The notes beneath the pieces are model-generated. The model had not been told where the DNA came from. It did no database searches and worked only from the letters and a program-made list of their open reading frames with translations. A DNA stretch of 64,000 nucleotides from JADJDM01 sp044352985 (GTDB lineage: Bacteria; Bacteroidota; Bacteroidia; B-17B0; Aurantibacillaceae). This document shows positions 44,457 through 53,954 of this stretch, one piece after another. Position numbers and translations under genes: made by a program. Numbering within the stretch: position 1 is the stretch's first letter; every line of letters begins with the position of its first letter. The stretch spans positions 1-64,000 of the forward strand of contig JBILCU010000012.1 in NCBI GenBank assembly GCA_044352985.1, read 5' to 3'.

Positions 44457-46937
44457 TTACTTCCAACTTTTTCCTTTTGCAACAGCTTTAGCTTCAAAAG
44501 GGTTTTCTGGCCAAGAATGTTTTGGGTATCTTCGTTGTAATTCTTTTTTTACTTCATGATAGGCATGATTCCAGAAACTAATTAAATCGCTTGTTACTTG
44601 AACAGGCTTGTAGCCGGGCGATAATAAATTTAAAACCAATTTGATTTTTCCATTATTAATGCTTGGACTTTCATTCATTCCAAATAATTCTTGTAAACGA
44701 ACTGATAAATGAGGTTGGCTTCCATTTGAAAAATAAGTAATCGGTATTTTTGAACCACTCGGTACTTCTATTTTTTCAGGAATTAATTTATTTATTCTTG
44801 TTTTCAATTCCCAATCCAAACTATTTTCAAAAGCTTCCTGAATAGAAATTTTTTTTAAGTCGTCATTTCTTTTAATGCCTTCTATATAATTATCTATCCA
44901 ATTTTCAGGATTTTGAAGAAATTGTTGTTTAGTATTTATAGAGGCACTTTCATCAGGATTCCAAATAAGAAATGAGGAAAGTCGATTGAAAAATTGTTCA
45001 GTTTTATCATTAAAGTCAAGTAGTAATTCTCCCTCTTGCTGTATTACTTTACATATAGCAGCTTTTATCAAATGCTTATCAGGATTTGCGATAGGTTTAC
45101 TTTGTAAAACCAGAGAGCCGATTCTAAGTTCTTTGGCTGAAATTAAACCACCTTTTCTGCTATCCCAGCTTACAGTTTCCTTTTCTTTTACTAACGATTT
45201 TAAATCTTTTGGTTGTAAAGGTGCAGCTAAAAAAATTTTTCCCATTCCATCTCTTAAATCCATATTTGCAATGCAAATCCAGGATTCATGTGCTAATTCA
45301 TCTTGATGATTGAACATGGCTATTTTGCCATTTGCCAGCATAAACTGGGCGTTGTTTCCAGGTTTTGCTGATGCTATTCGCTCAGGATATGCATAAGAAA
45401 GTAATAATCCGGTTTCATAAGCATCCACAATAGAATTACTTTCTGAAACCTGAATTAATTTTCTATAGAAAGAAGCATTTTTTTCTATTCTTAAAAATTT
45501 TGGATTTAAACCCTTTCGCTCTCGGTTTCTTCTTAATGTTTCAATCCTTAAATTTAAATCTACACCACTTTCTCTTGGAAACGGATCTCGCTCTTCTAAA
45601 ATTGCAGCAATGTCTGTTGCGAGTTGTTTAGAACTTTCATCAGTTGAAGAAAGCAGCATGTTAGCTATTCGAGGATGACAAGCTAATGCGTGAATTTTTT
45701 TTCCGTGTTCTGTAATTTTATCATTTTCAATTGCACCAATTTGCTCAAGTAATTCTTTTGATTGTTGAATGTTAGCTTTTGGTGGTGGACTTATCCAGTT
45801 TAAACTATATGCATTGTTAACTCCCCATTTATATAATTCAAGTTGCAAGGCAGATAAATCACTTTGTTCAATTTCTGGTATACGATGAGGAGATATTCGT
45901 TGTTGCGAAGCAAACGACCACATTCGGTAACAAACCCCCTCGCTTAATCTTCCTGCTCTGCCTGCTCGTTGATCAGCAGCATCATTGGTGATTTTAACCG
46001 TTTCAAGTTTACTTAATCCTGATTTTATATCAAATACATTTTGTTTGGTAAAACCACAATCAATAACAATTTTAATTCCTTCAATGGTTAAACTTGTTTC
46101 TGCAATTGATGTTGCGATAACGATTTTTCTTTTGCCTTTTTTATTGGGTAATATGGCTAAAAACTGTTCGCGCGGAGGTAGCATTCCATATAAAGGATGA
46201 ATTGAAAATTCATGCACTTGATTTTCGAGTAACTCTGCGCATTTTTTTATTTCTGCTTCACCAGGTAAAAACACTAGCGCGTCTCCTTCGTGCTTAGATA
46301 CTGCTTCAACTACCAAACGAGCTGTTAACTCCGGTAATAATTTCACATCAGCATCACCGGCGTAAATGAGATCAACTGGGAATAGTTTTCCTTTACTTTC
46401 TATTACTTCTGCATTTAATGTTTCTTTTAGTTTAGGGATGTTTAAAGTTGCCGACATCACCAATAGTTTTAAATCCGGGCGAAGAATTTCCTGAGCCTCT
46501 CGGCAAAGTGCAAGAGCTAAATCAGCGTGTAAACTGCGCTCGTGAAATTCATCAAAAATAACTAATCCAACATTTTCCAAAGCGTTATCGCTTTGCAGCA
46601 TACGAGTTAAAATTCCTTCTGTTACAACTTCCAGTTTTGTATTTGTGCCAATTTTTGATTCGAAACGAATTCTATAGCCAATGGTTTCTCCAACATTTTC
46701 ATTTAACAATTCGGCCATTCTTAACGCAATTGTTTTTGCAGCCAAGCGTCTTGGTTCAAGTAATATGATTTTTTTATTTGTTAACCAATTTTCATAAATA
46801 AGAGCTACTGGTAATAATGTACTTTTTCCTGCACCGGGTGGGGCACTTATAATTAGTCTGTTTTCCTTAGCTAAAGTTTTTTTTATTGCCGGAATTACTT
46901 CTGTAATTGGTAAATGTATGTCAGAAAGTTGATTCAT
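44457..46937 (-). CDS. hrpB: ATP-dependent helicase HrpB
   Basis: The 826-residue DEAH-type helicase has Walker A S-A-P-P-G-A-G-K-S-T (residues 31-40), D-E-F-H-E-R-S, S-A-T-L, A-T-S-I-A-E-T-S-L-T-I and Q-R-A-G-R-A-G-R. The C-terminal third has the HrpB-specific region ending in P-K-H-S-W-P-E-N-P. It is a 3'-5' RNA helicase-type ATPase; the physiological role of HrpB is not well defined. Length is normal. It is probably monocistronic. Confidence 0.95.
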   Translation of the reverse strand: MNQLSDIHLPITEVIPAIKKTLAKENRLIISAPPGAGKSTLLPVALIYENWLTNKKIILLEPRRLAAKTIALRMAELLNENVGETIGYRIRFESKIGTNTKLEVVTEGILTRMLQSDNALENVGLVIFDEFHERSLHADLALALCREAQEILRPDLKLLVMSATLNIPKLKETLNAEVIESKGKLFPVDLIYAGDADVKLLPELTARLVVEAVSKHEGDALVFLPGEAEIKKCAELLENQVHEFSIHPLYGMLPPREQFLAILPNKKGKRKIVIATSIAETSLTIEGIKIVIDCGFTKQNVFDIKSGLSKLETVKITNDAADQRAGRAGRLSEGVCYRMWSFASQQRISPHRIPEIEQSDLSALQLELYKWGVNNAYSLNWISPPPKANIQQSKELLEQIGAIENDKITEHGKKIHALACHPRIANMLLSSTDESSKQLATDIAAILEERDPFPRESGVDLNLRIETLRRNRERKGLNPKFLRIEKNASFYRKLIQVSESNSIVDAYETGLLLSYAYPERIASAKPGNNAQFMLANGKIAMFNHQDELAHESWICIANMDLRDGMGKIFLAAPLQPKDLKSLVKEKETVSWDSRKGGLISAKELRIGSLVLQSKPIANPDKHLIKAAICKVIQQEGELLLDFNDKTEQFFNRLSSFLIWNPDESASINTKQQFLQNPENWIDNYIEGIKRNDDLKKISIQEAFENSLDWELKTRINKLIPEKIEVPSGSKIPITYFSNGSQPHLSVRLQELFGMNESPSINNGKIKLVLNLLSPGYKPVQVTSDLISFWNHAYHEVKKELQRRYPKHSWPENPFEAKAVAKGKSWK

Positions 46938-47111
46938 TAAAAAGTATTATCAAATATACGGCATGCATTATGTTTTTTACAATTAAAAAAATTAAAGAGA
47001 TTGAATGTAAACCTGAATTTTTAGTTTTAATGTAGTTGAATTGTAAAATAGATGATTAAATGCATCAAATAAACCTAAAATAATCTCAGTTAGAGTTTCA
47101 AAAAAATCTAA

Positions 47112-48023
47112 CTATTTCATTGAATTACCTACCTCTTGTATGTGATTTATTATGCTTTGAATTTTTTGTTGTAACCCGTTTAACTCCAGTTGTTGTGACG
47201 CCACTTTACGTTCGGTATCTGTAACAATTGTCCAATCAGAAGAGCAGGAGTAAATTTTTTGTTTACCGGTTGTTTTTTGTTTGAACTCATTAATGGTGTT
47301 TTGAACCGATAATTTAATGTTTTGAAATTCAGTTTTCCCAGAATTTAATTTGTTTAAATCGGTTTTTATTTCATTGCATTTATCAGGAAATACATTATTA
47401 AATTGATCGGTTAAATTTATTACTTGTGACTCATAATTTTTTAAATTATCGGATAAATCATTTTCGTTTTTATTAAGTGAAGTTATGATTTCATTAAATT
47501 TAGTGTTGTACATGGAGACGTCACAAAATTGAACAATAGGCACAATTGATTCATTCACATGTTTGTTAAAAGAAGTAGCGTTTTTAACAGCTTTATTTCC
47601 TACCGATTGTAATTCATTGACATCCGATTTCATTTTTTTCTTAGTGACTTTAAATTTTTTCCATTCAGGTGTTCCCGATTCAATTTTGTCTTTTCCTTTT
47701 GAGTAGCTAATGAAATTTGAATATTCACTGTTTAAATTTTGTTGCAAAACAAGCATTTCATTTACTAATTTTTCTGTTTTTTCTAATTGTTCTTTTGCAG
47801 TTTGAAATGGTTTTGTGTCTGTTTTACAATTTAAAGAAAGATACTGTTTGTGCATTTCATTTATTTTATCGGTCACAGAAATACAATTATTATTTACCTT
47901 ATCGATGTTTGTTTTTAATTTACCATTTAAAGAATCCGTTGAGTAATAAATAGTGCAACCAATTTGACTAAGTGTAGTTAAAATTGAAAACAGAATGGTT
48001 TTTAGTACTAATTTATAAGACAT
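47112..48023 (-). CDS. Coiled-coil lipoprotein of unknown function
   Basis: The 303-residue protein has a lipoprotein signal peptide with lipobox S-Q-I-G-C (Cys23). The mature chain is nearly all helical, Lys/Asn/Glu/Gln-rich with heptad-like hydrophobic spacing (for example L-E-K-T-E-K-L-V-N-E-M-L-V-L-Q-Q-N-L). A C-S-S-D-W motif with one Cys lies near the C-terminus. It is probably an outer- or inner-membrane-anchored periplasmic rod. I do not recognise a family; it stands alone on its strand. Confidence 0.72.
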   Translation of the reverse strand: MSYKLVLKTILFSILTTLSQIGCTIYYSTDSLNGKLKTNIDKVNNNCISVTDKINEMHKQYLSLNCKTDTKPFQTAKEQLEKTEKLVNEMLVLQQNLNSEYSNFISYSKGKDKIESGTPEWKKFKVTKKKMKSDVNELQSVGNKAVKNATSFNKHVNESIVPIVQFCDVSMYNTKFNEIITSLNKNENDLSDNLKNYESQVINLTDQFNNVFPDKCNEIKTDLNKLNSGKTEFQNIKLSVQNTINEFKQKTTGKQKIYSCSSDWTIVTDTERKVASQQLELNGLQQKIQSIINHIQEVGNSMK

Positions 48024-48206
48024 ATTTATTGTTAAGTTTTTTTGAAGATATAAAAATAAATTTCAGTATTTCTTGAAATATAAATTTTATAAGTTTTTTT
48101 TTAAATACTGAGATATACAGTTCAATTTAATTGATTTGATGAATGAGGTTTATGTTTTTGTATTTTTTTATTTACTTTTCTAAGGATATTCAATTAAATT
48201 CGTTTC

Positions 48207-49448
48207 ATGATAAAATACGATCAATTCATACTTAAGAATAAATTAAAAGTTATTGTTCATCAAGATAATTCCACGCCAATGGCATGCGTTAATATTTTGT
48301 ACGATGTTGGTGCACGTGATGAAGATGAATCAAGAACAGGTTTTGCTCATTTATTTGAACATTTAATGTTCGGTGGAAGCATAAATATTCCTAATTACGA
48401 TGAACCGCTTCAATTGGTTGGTGGTGAAAACAATGCATTTACCACGAATGATATTACTAACTATTATTGCTCTTTGCCTGCTAATAATTTAGAAACTGCT
48501 TTCTGGCTGGAAAGTGACAGAATGCTGAGTCTTGCTTTTTCCGAAAAAAGTTTAGAAGTGCAACGTAATGTAGTTATAGAAGAATTTAAACAACGTTATT
48601 TAAATCAACCATACGGTGATGTGTGGTTATTGCTTCGTCCCTTGGCTTATCAACAGCATCCTTATCAATGGGCAACCATTGGAAAGGAAATTTTGCACAT
48701 TGAGCAAGCAACTATGGAGGATGTGAAATCGTTTTTCAAAAAACATTACAATCCGGCAAATGCTATTTTAGTTGTTACCGGAAATGTAGAAACCGAACAG
48801 GTAAAACAGTTAGCTGAAAAATGGTTTGAGCCAATTCCATCAGGTGATAAACCTGAACGTAAATTGCCCGCTGAACCTAAACAAAAACAAGCAAGAACTT
48901 TAACTGTTGAGCGCGATGTGCCTATCGATAGTATTTATAAAGTGTATCACATGTGCTCAAGACACGATGAGGAATACCATACTACTGATTTAATTTCTGA
49001 TATATTATCAAGAGGCAATTCTTCCCGTTTCTATAAATCTCTGATAAAAGAGAAAAAATTATTTTCGGATGTGAATGCTTATGTAATGGGCGATTTTGAT
49101 AAAGGTTTATTTGTTGTTTCCGGAAAATTAAATCCGGGAGTGAGCATGCAGGACGCAGAAAATGGAATTGAAACTGAATTGAAATTAATTAAAGAAAAAT
49201 TAGTTAGTGAAATCGAACTTCAGAAATGCAAGAATAAAACCGAATCAACGATTACGTTTTCCGAAGCGGACATCATGACAAAAGCAACCAATCTTGCAAT
49301 ATCTGAATTGCTAGGAAGTGCCAATTTAATCAATGAAGAAATTGCTCGTTATGCAAAAGTTACTGCTGAAGATATGAAGCGTGTAGCAAATGAATTGTTT
49401 CGAAATGAAAATTCTTCGACTTTGTATTATTTATCAAAGAAAAAATAA
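48207..49448 (+). CDS. M16 zinc peptidase, catalytic subunit
   Basis: The 413-residue protein has the inverted zinc motif H-L-F-E-H at residues 48-52 and the third-ligand Glu region V-V-I-E-E at ~121-125, as in active pitrilysin/PqqL-type subunits. The C-terminal half has the substrate-binding M16 fold. No signal peptide is seen, so it is probably cytosolic. It pairs with the inactive-type M16 protein at 50407-51687, and the two flank the HD-CoaD gene with gaps of only 2 bp. Confidence 0.94.
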   Translation: MIKYDQFILKNKLKVIVHQDNSTPMACVNILYDVGARDEDESRTGFAHLFEHLMFGGSINIPNYDEPLQLVGGENNAFTTNDITNYYCSLPANNLETAFWLESDRMLSLAFSEKSLEVQRNVVIEEFKQRYLNQPYGDVWLLLRPLAYQQHPYQWATIGKEILHIEQATMEDVKSFFKKHYNPANAILVVTGNVETEQVKQLAEKWFEPIPSGDKPERKLPAEPKQKQARTLTVERDVPIDSIYKVYHMCSRHDEEYHTTDLISDILSRGNSSRFYKSLIKEKKLFSDVNAYVMGDFDKGLFVVSGKLNPGVSMQDAENGIETELKLIKEKLVSEIELQKCKNKTESTITFSEADIMTKATNLAISELLGSANLINEEIARYAKVTAEDMKRVANELFRNENSSTLYYLSKKK

Positions 49449-49450
49449 AC

Positions 49451-50404
49451 ATGTCTCTCGAAGAAATAAAACAACGATTACTTCAACTTCATTTTAATGA
49501 AGAAGTTCTTGTAAGATATTATGAACACCATCGATATTATCATAACTTTAATCATTTACAAGAGGTACTAATTGAGCTAAGAAACAAACAAGTCGTTGAT
49601 GATGATGAATTGTTTTTAGCAGCTGTTTTTCATGATGCGGTTTATGATTCTCGAAAACAAGATAATGAAGAACAATCCGCTTTGCTATTTAAAGAAGAGG
49701 CAAAAAAGGCAAATTATCCGCAAGATAAAACAGAAGTTATTGCTCAACTTATTTTAGACACTAAATATCATCAGCCTACAACTGAAAAATCAAAATTATT
49801 GATTGATGCTGATTTGAATATTTTTAATGCATCCACAGCTCGATTAATTGAATACGAAAAACAAATCTTAAAAGAATACCAACACGTTGATTTTTTAGTG
49901 TATCGCGAAAAACGAATTGAAGTGCTACAAAAATTCAACACCAATCATCGCCTTGATTTTTTAATTGATTATGTAAAATCAGTTCATCCTGTAATTGCTG
50001 TTTTTCCAGGTAGTTTCAACCCTTTTCACAAAGGACATTTTAATGTGTTGCAAAAAGCGGAACAGATTTTTGATAAAGTAATTATTGCATTCGGTAAAAA
50101 TCCGGAAAAGCAAAATAGATCTTGGGAAATTCCTAAAACCATACAAAACCGACAAATTGCTAGTTATGAAGGATTAGTTACGGATTTTGTTGATTCATTA
50201 GGATACGAAGTAATTATTATTCGTGGTTTACGTAACTCAACCGATTTTCAGTACGAACAAAATCAGTATCGTTACATACAAGAACTAAAACCAAAGGTTA
50301 AAATTGTTAGCGTTTTCTGCGACAAGGAATACGAACACATCAGCTCATCGGGGATTCGTACACTCGAAAAATACAATAAACACAAACATTATTTACTCGA
50401 TTAA
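49451..50404 (+). CDS. coaD: Fusion of HD-superfamily phosphohydrolase and phosphopantetheine adenylyltransferase
   Basis: The 317-residue protein joins two domains. Residues ~1-175 are an HD-type metal phosphohydrolase (COG4339-like): Y-H-N-F-N-H (30-35), F-H-D-A-V-Y-D (60-66) and L-L-I-D-A-D (116-121) hold the expected His and Asp ligands. Residues ~182-317 are CoaD: F-P-G-S-F-N-P-F-H-K-G-H (185-196), R-G-L-R-N-S-T-D-F (258-266) and I-S-S-S-G-I-R. CoaD makes dephospho-CoA from ATP and 4'-phosphopantetheine. The HD part may act on a related nucleotide or CoA metabolite (inference). The gene is second of three in a tight operon between two M16 peptidases. Confidence 0.9.
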   Translation: MSLEEIKQRLLQLHFNEEVLVRYYEHHRYYHNFNHLQEVLIELRNKQVVDDDELFLAAVFHDAVYDSRKQDNEEQSALLFKEEAKKANYPQDKTEVIAQLILDTKYHQPTTEKSKLLIDADLNIFNASTARLIEYEKQILKEYQHVDFLVYREKRIEVLQKFNTNHRLDFLIDYVKSVHPVIAVFPGSFNPFHKGHFNVLQKAEQIFDKVIIAFGKNPEKQNRSWEIPKTIQNRQIASYEGLVTDFVDSLGYEVIIIRGLRNSTDFQYEQNQYRYIQELKPKVKIVSVFCDKEYEHISSSGIRTLEKYNKHKHYLLD

Positions 50405-50406
50405 TT

Positions 50407-51687
50407 ATGCTAAATAGAACAGCAGCTCCGGCTTTTAATACCATTGATAAAATTGACATCATTCAGGCAAACAAACAAGTGTTGGATAACGGCATTGAAG
50501 TGTATACTGTAAGTGCAGGCAGTCAAGAGTTAAGCCGCATTGAATTTATATTTAAAGCAGGAATGTATTACCAAAATTCCCCATTGATTGCATCTTGTGC
50601 TAACAATATGGCTGAAACCGGAACAATAAAAAGAACTGCCGATGAAATTTCGGATGGAATAGATTTTTTCGGTTCTTTTTTTGAGTGTGGCGCAGATCAA
50701 GATTATGCTAATTTCACTGTGTTTAGTTTAAATAAATACTTAGATGAAACACTAGATTTTGCTGAGGACATCATGAAAAATCCTGTTTTTCCAAAGCATG
50801 AATTTGATATCATGCTTAGCAACAGAAAACAGAAGCACATTGTGAATTCAAAAAAAGTGAATATGCTTGTTCGCCGAGAATTCAATAAATTAATTTTTGG
50901 AGCTCAGCATCCTTACGGTGTTGAAGTATACGATAATCATTTTGATGAGTTGCAACTGCAACGTGTAATCGATTTTTATCAATCGCATTACCACTCCGAA
51001 AACTGTACCATTATTGCATCAGGTAAATTGCCGGATAATTTAATTGCTATTTTAAATAAACGATTTGGAAAAACAACTTGGGGCAATTTGCAGGAAGTTA
51101 AAAAGGATTTCATTCCTTTTCAAACAACTACGCAGCAAAAAAATTTAATTGTAAAAGATGATGCCATTCAATCAGCTATTCGTATTGGCAGACCATTATT
51201 CAACAGAACGCATGCAGATTATTTTAAATTTCAAGTATTAAATACTGCCTTAGGTGGCTACTTTGGATCAAGGTTAATGGCTAATATCAGAGAAGATAAA
51301 GGTTATACCTATGGTATTGGGTCAGGACTTGGTAATTTGATTAGAGGAGGTTTCTTTTTCATTTCAACAGAAGTAGGTGTTGATGTAACTCAAAAAACAT
51401 TGGATGAAATTTACAAGGAACTTGCTTTGTTAAGAGAAGAACTCATTAGCGAAGACGAATTAGAACTGATAAGAAATTATATGCTTGGTCAGTTTTTAAG
51501 AACGGTGGAAGGACCTTTTTCACTTGCAGATAAATTTAAATTGATTTGGGAGTTTGGCCTTTCTTACGATTATTTCGACAACTATTTCAATCAAGTTAAA
51601 ACTGTTCAGCCTACTGAATTAAATCAATTAGCAAAATCTTATTTTCAAGAGAAAGATATGATTGAGTGCGTGGTGGGTAAGAAGTAG
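50407..51687 (+). CDS. M16-family peptidase-like protein, non-catalytic subunit
   Basis: The 426-residue protein has the M16 fold (Y-F-G-S-R-L-M-A-N-I-R-E-D-K-G-Y-T-Y-G-I is the diagnostic R...Y segment) but no H-x-x-E-H; the matching place reads C-A-N-N-M-A-E-T-G-T. It should form a clamshell heterodimer with the catalytic M16 gene at 48207-49448. It starts 2 bp after the HD-CoaD stop. Confidence 0.92.
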   Translation: MLNRTAAPAFNTIDKIDIIQANKQVLDNGIEVYTVSAGSQELSRIEFIFKAGMYYQNSPLIASCANNMAETGTIKRTADEISDGIDFFGSFFECGADQDYANFTVFSLNKYLDETLDFAEDIMKNPVFPKHEFDIMLSNRKQKHIVNSKKVNMLVRREFNKLIFGAQHPYGVEVYDNHFDELQLQRVIDFYQSHYHSENCTIIASGKLPDNLIAILNKRFGKTTWGNLQEVKKDFIPFQTTTQQKNLIVKDDAIQSAIRIGRPLFNRTHADYFKFQVLNTALGGYFGSRLMANIREDKGYTYGIGSGLGNLIRGGFFFISTEVGVDVTQKTLDEIYKELALLREELISEDELELIRNYMLGQFLRTVEGPFSLADKFKLIWEFGLSYDYFDNYFNQVKTVQPTELNQLAKSYFQEKDMIECVVGKK

Positions 51688-51724
51688 AATACAGTTTTAA
51701 TAATTAAACTGAGATAGAAGCTAT

Positions 51725-52039
51725 TTACAATAGAATCATACTTGGTTCTATATAAATTTTCTTGATATGCAACAGACTCAGTTGCATTACATATTCAGGA
51801 AATTTACTAAACACACCATGATTAATATCGTATTCTCGCCAAAATTGTTTTTTATATTCAATAGGTAAAAAACAATATTTCTCAGATGGATAAAGGTATT
51901 GTATATCTCCCTTCATAACTTTGAATTGAACAAATTGACCTTTTAAAATTTTATCATTATCAGTTAAAATTTCAGCATTTGAAAAATGCGGGTTGGCCAA
52001 ATTATAGGGTTGAAATATTTTTTCAGTTACTAAATTCAT
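51725..52039 (-). CDS. Hypothetical protein
   Basis: The 104-residue ORF starts at ATG and is convergent with the M16 gene. The sequence is balanced in composition (G-Q-F-V-Q-F-K-V-M-K-G-D-I-Q-Y-L-Y-P-S-E-K-Y) and looks like a small soluble beta-rich protein. No domain or signal is recognised. The balanced composition, unlike the surrounding AT-rich spacer, is the main support. Confidence 0.5.
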   Translation of the reverse strand: MNLVTEKIFQPYNLANPHFSNAEILTDNDKILKGQFVQFKVMKGDIQYLYPSEKYCFLPIEYKKQFWREYDINHGVFSKFPEYVMQLSLLHIKKIYIEPSMILL

Positions 52040-52518
52040 ACTAGAATTAAAATTATATTATTTAAAATTGATATGATGTTTTTAATGTTTTGTATAATAA
52101 ACATAAATTGAAATTACCATGTTACAAATAAGTATAAAAACGATTGATTATATAAGTTAAAACTATGTGTCAATTAATGCAAACAATTAAGATATATTTG
52201 ATTATCTATTAATATTGAAATTGACGTAGCAAAGACCAACAAAAGTGTCAAGAAATGTAGAAGCCTTGGAGATATTTTAGCATTTGTTTGAAGTTCGCAA
52301 TTTATTGCGATTGCCTTGGCAATTTCTTGAGTTTTCTTTGATACTTTCTTTTGTTCAAGCAAAAGAAAGTATATAAACTTTAAATTTGTATAATTAAACA
52401 CTAAATAAATTGAAAAAATTACGGCATTATTTTACAAGTTAAACAATTATAATTCAATATAAATTACAATGTTTATAGGGGAAAGATTTATGTGTTTTAG
52501 TTTTTAAAATAAGATAAA
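52040..52518. other. 479-bp intergenic region with a repeat-like hairpin
   Basis: The region is AT-rich. A minus-strand open frame from a GTG at 52401 to 52174 has no domain, crosses the hairpin at 52341-52372 and is not called. Nothing else is recognised. Confidence 0.5.
52341..52372. repeat. Perfect 13-bp-arm hairpin ATACTTTCTTTTG/CAAAAGAAAGTAT
   Basis: The arms 52341-52353 and 52360-52372 are exact complements around TTCAAG. The core resembles the hairpin at 30480-30508. It may be a dispersed intergenic element. Confidence 0.7.
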
Positions 52519-53151
52519 TTAAAATGGTTCCAATTCCTGTTCTTTTAACAATTCAATTACTTTCTCATTACTTACCTGAGTAAAATCATCATAAAACTGC
52601 CCAACACTATGAAAATTAGATGGAATTTGTAGGCAAATAAATTCATCAACTAGTTCTTCTAATTGTATCGCGGTATTTTTAGGTGATACAGGAATAGCTA
52701 CTACAATTTTTTTAGGTTTTCTTTTTTTAATGGTATGTATACTTGCTATTAATGTATTTCCAGTTGCAACACCGTCATCTACCAGAATTATATTTTTCCC
52801 TTTAATATCTGTAAGTTGTTTTTCACCCATAAAAAGACTTAGTTTTTTAGTTAATTCTTCTTTAATTTTTTTTGATTGTTCCTGAACATATTCTTCAGAT
52901 ACACCTTTTAATCGTGGATTAATGGTTACTCCATGTAACGTTACAGAACCTATTGCAAATTCAGGATTTATAGGATGACCAATTTTTTTAGACAATTCAA
53001 TTTCAAGTGGAAGTTGCAAGCGTTTTGCAATTATAGAAGCCACTGGAACTCCACCTCGTGGAATGGCAATTACAATAGTGTTTGTGCCTTTATAAGAAAT
53101 TAATTTTTTAGCTAATAATTTACCTGCTTCATCTCTGTTTTTAAAATTCAT
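52519..53151 (-). CDS. Phosphoribosyltransferase-domain protein
   Basis: The 210-residue protein has a type I PRT fold: V-I-A-I-P-R-G-G-V-P-V-A near residue 27 and the PRPP-binding loop I-L-V-D-D-G-V-A-T-G-N-T at ~121-132. It belongs to the group of stand-alone PRT proteins of unknown substrate often found beside alpha/beta hydrolases, rather than a known salvage enzyme. The start lies 19 bp after the hydrolase stop, so they form an operon. Confidence 0.88.
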   Translation of the reverse strand: MNFKNRDEAGKLLAKKLISYKGTNTIVIAIPRGGVPVASIIAKRLQLPLEIELSKKIGHPINPEFAIGSVTLHGVTINPRLKGVSEEYVQEQSKKIKEELTKKLSLFMGEKQLTDIKGKNIILVDDGVATGNTLIASIHTIKKRKPKKIVVAIPVSPKNTAIQLEELVDEFICLQIPSNFHSVGQFYDDFTQVSNEKVIELLKEQELEPF

Positions 53152-53170
53152 TTTTTTGTTTTTTTAAATT

Positions 53171-53830
53171 TTATATTAAATACTTATTAAACCAATTCGT
53201 CGCTAAAAAAGAAACTTCTTCCAATGCACCTTTTTCTTCAAATAAGTGACTCGCTTCCGGAATAATTTCTAAACGTCTTTTACAATTCATTTGTTCAAAT
53301 ACTCTTTTGTTCATAAACAACACATCATGATCTAATTCACCAATTATAAATAAGGTAGGTATTGTTATTTTTTTTGCTGAATCAATTGCTAAATCTGTTC
53401 TCCCACCTCTTGAAACAATTGCTTTTATATCATTAGGGAATTTTTCAGCGGCACGAAGTGCAGAAGCTGCACCTGTACTTGCACCAAATAAACCTATTTT
53501 TAAATTTTTAGTTTCATCTGCTTTTTTTAAGTGTTCGATAACATCTACCAATCTTTCAGTTAATAAATTTATGTTGAAACGATTTGCTATAAATGCATCT
53601 TCATGTACCGATAATAAATCAAATAGATAAGTAGCAATATTGTTTTTTTGTAATTGTTCTGCCACATACAAATTACGTTTACTTAATCTACTACTTCCGC
53701 TTCCATGTGAGAATATAACTAATTGAGTTGCTGTTTCGGGTACTACTAATTCACCTTCTAGTTTTTTTCCATCTACATAAATTGGATATGATGATGAAGT
53801 AATTTGTAATTGTGTTTCTAATTCAAACAT
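53171..53830 (-). CDS. Dienelactone-hydrolase-like alpha/beta hydrolase
   Basis: The 219-residue protein has an oxyanion segment V-I-F-S-H-G-S-G-S-S, the nucleophile elbow G-A-S-T-G-A (Ser), a D in G-E-L-D-H-D and a C-terminal His in E-A-S-H-L-F. The family acts on esters or lactones; the substrate is unknown. It leads the minus-strand pair with the phosphoribosyltransferase and is divergent from the erythromycin-esterase-like gene across 124 bp. Confidence 0.9.
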   Translation of the reverse strand: MFELETQLQITSSSYPIYVDGKKLEGELVVPETATQLVIFSHGSGSSRLSKRNLYVAEQLQKNNIATYLFDLLSVHEDAFIANRFNINLLTERLVDVIEHLKKADETKNLKIGLFGASTGAASALRAAEKFPNDIKAIVSRGGRTDLAIDSAKKITIPTLFIIGELDHDVLFMNKRVFEQMNCKRRLEIIPEASHLFEEKGALEEVSFLATNWFNKYLI

Positions 53831-53954
53831 GCTCTTAAATTATTATCAAAAGTAGTTGTGTGAAAGAGCTTTAACAATGCTTGATTCAATAGTTGATTGT
53901 GATTAAATCTATAGAATTGGATTTATATGTGGATTAATTTTTTCATTAAAAAAT

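Noticed and set aside
52174..52401. 75-residue minus-strand ORF from GTG
   Set aside because: It crosses a perfect hairpin, has no conserved motif and a rare start codon; probably a by-product of a dispersed repeat.
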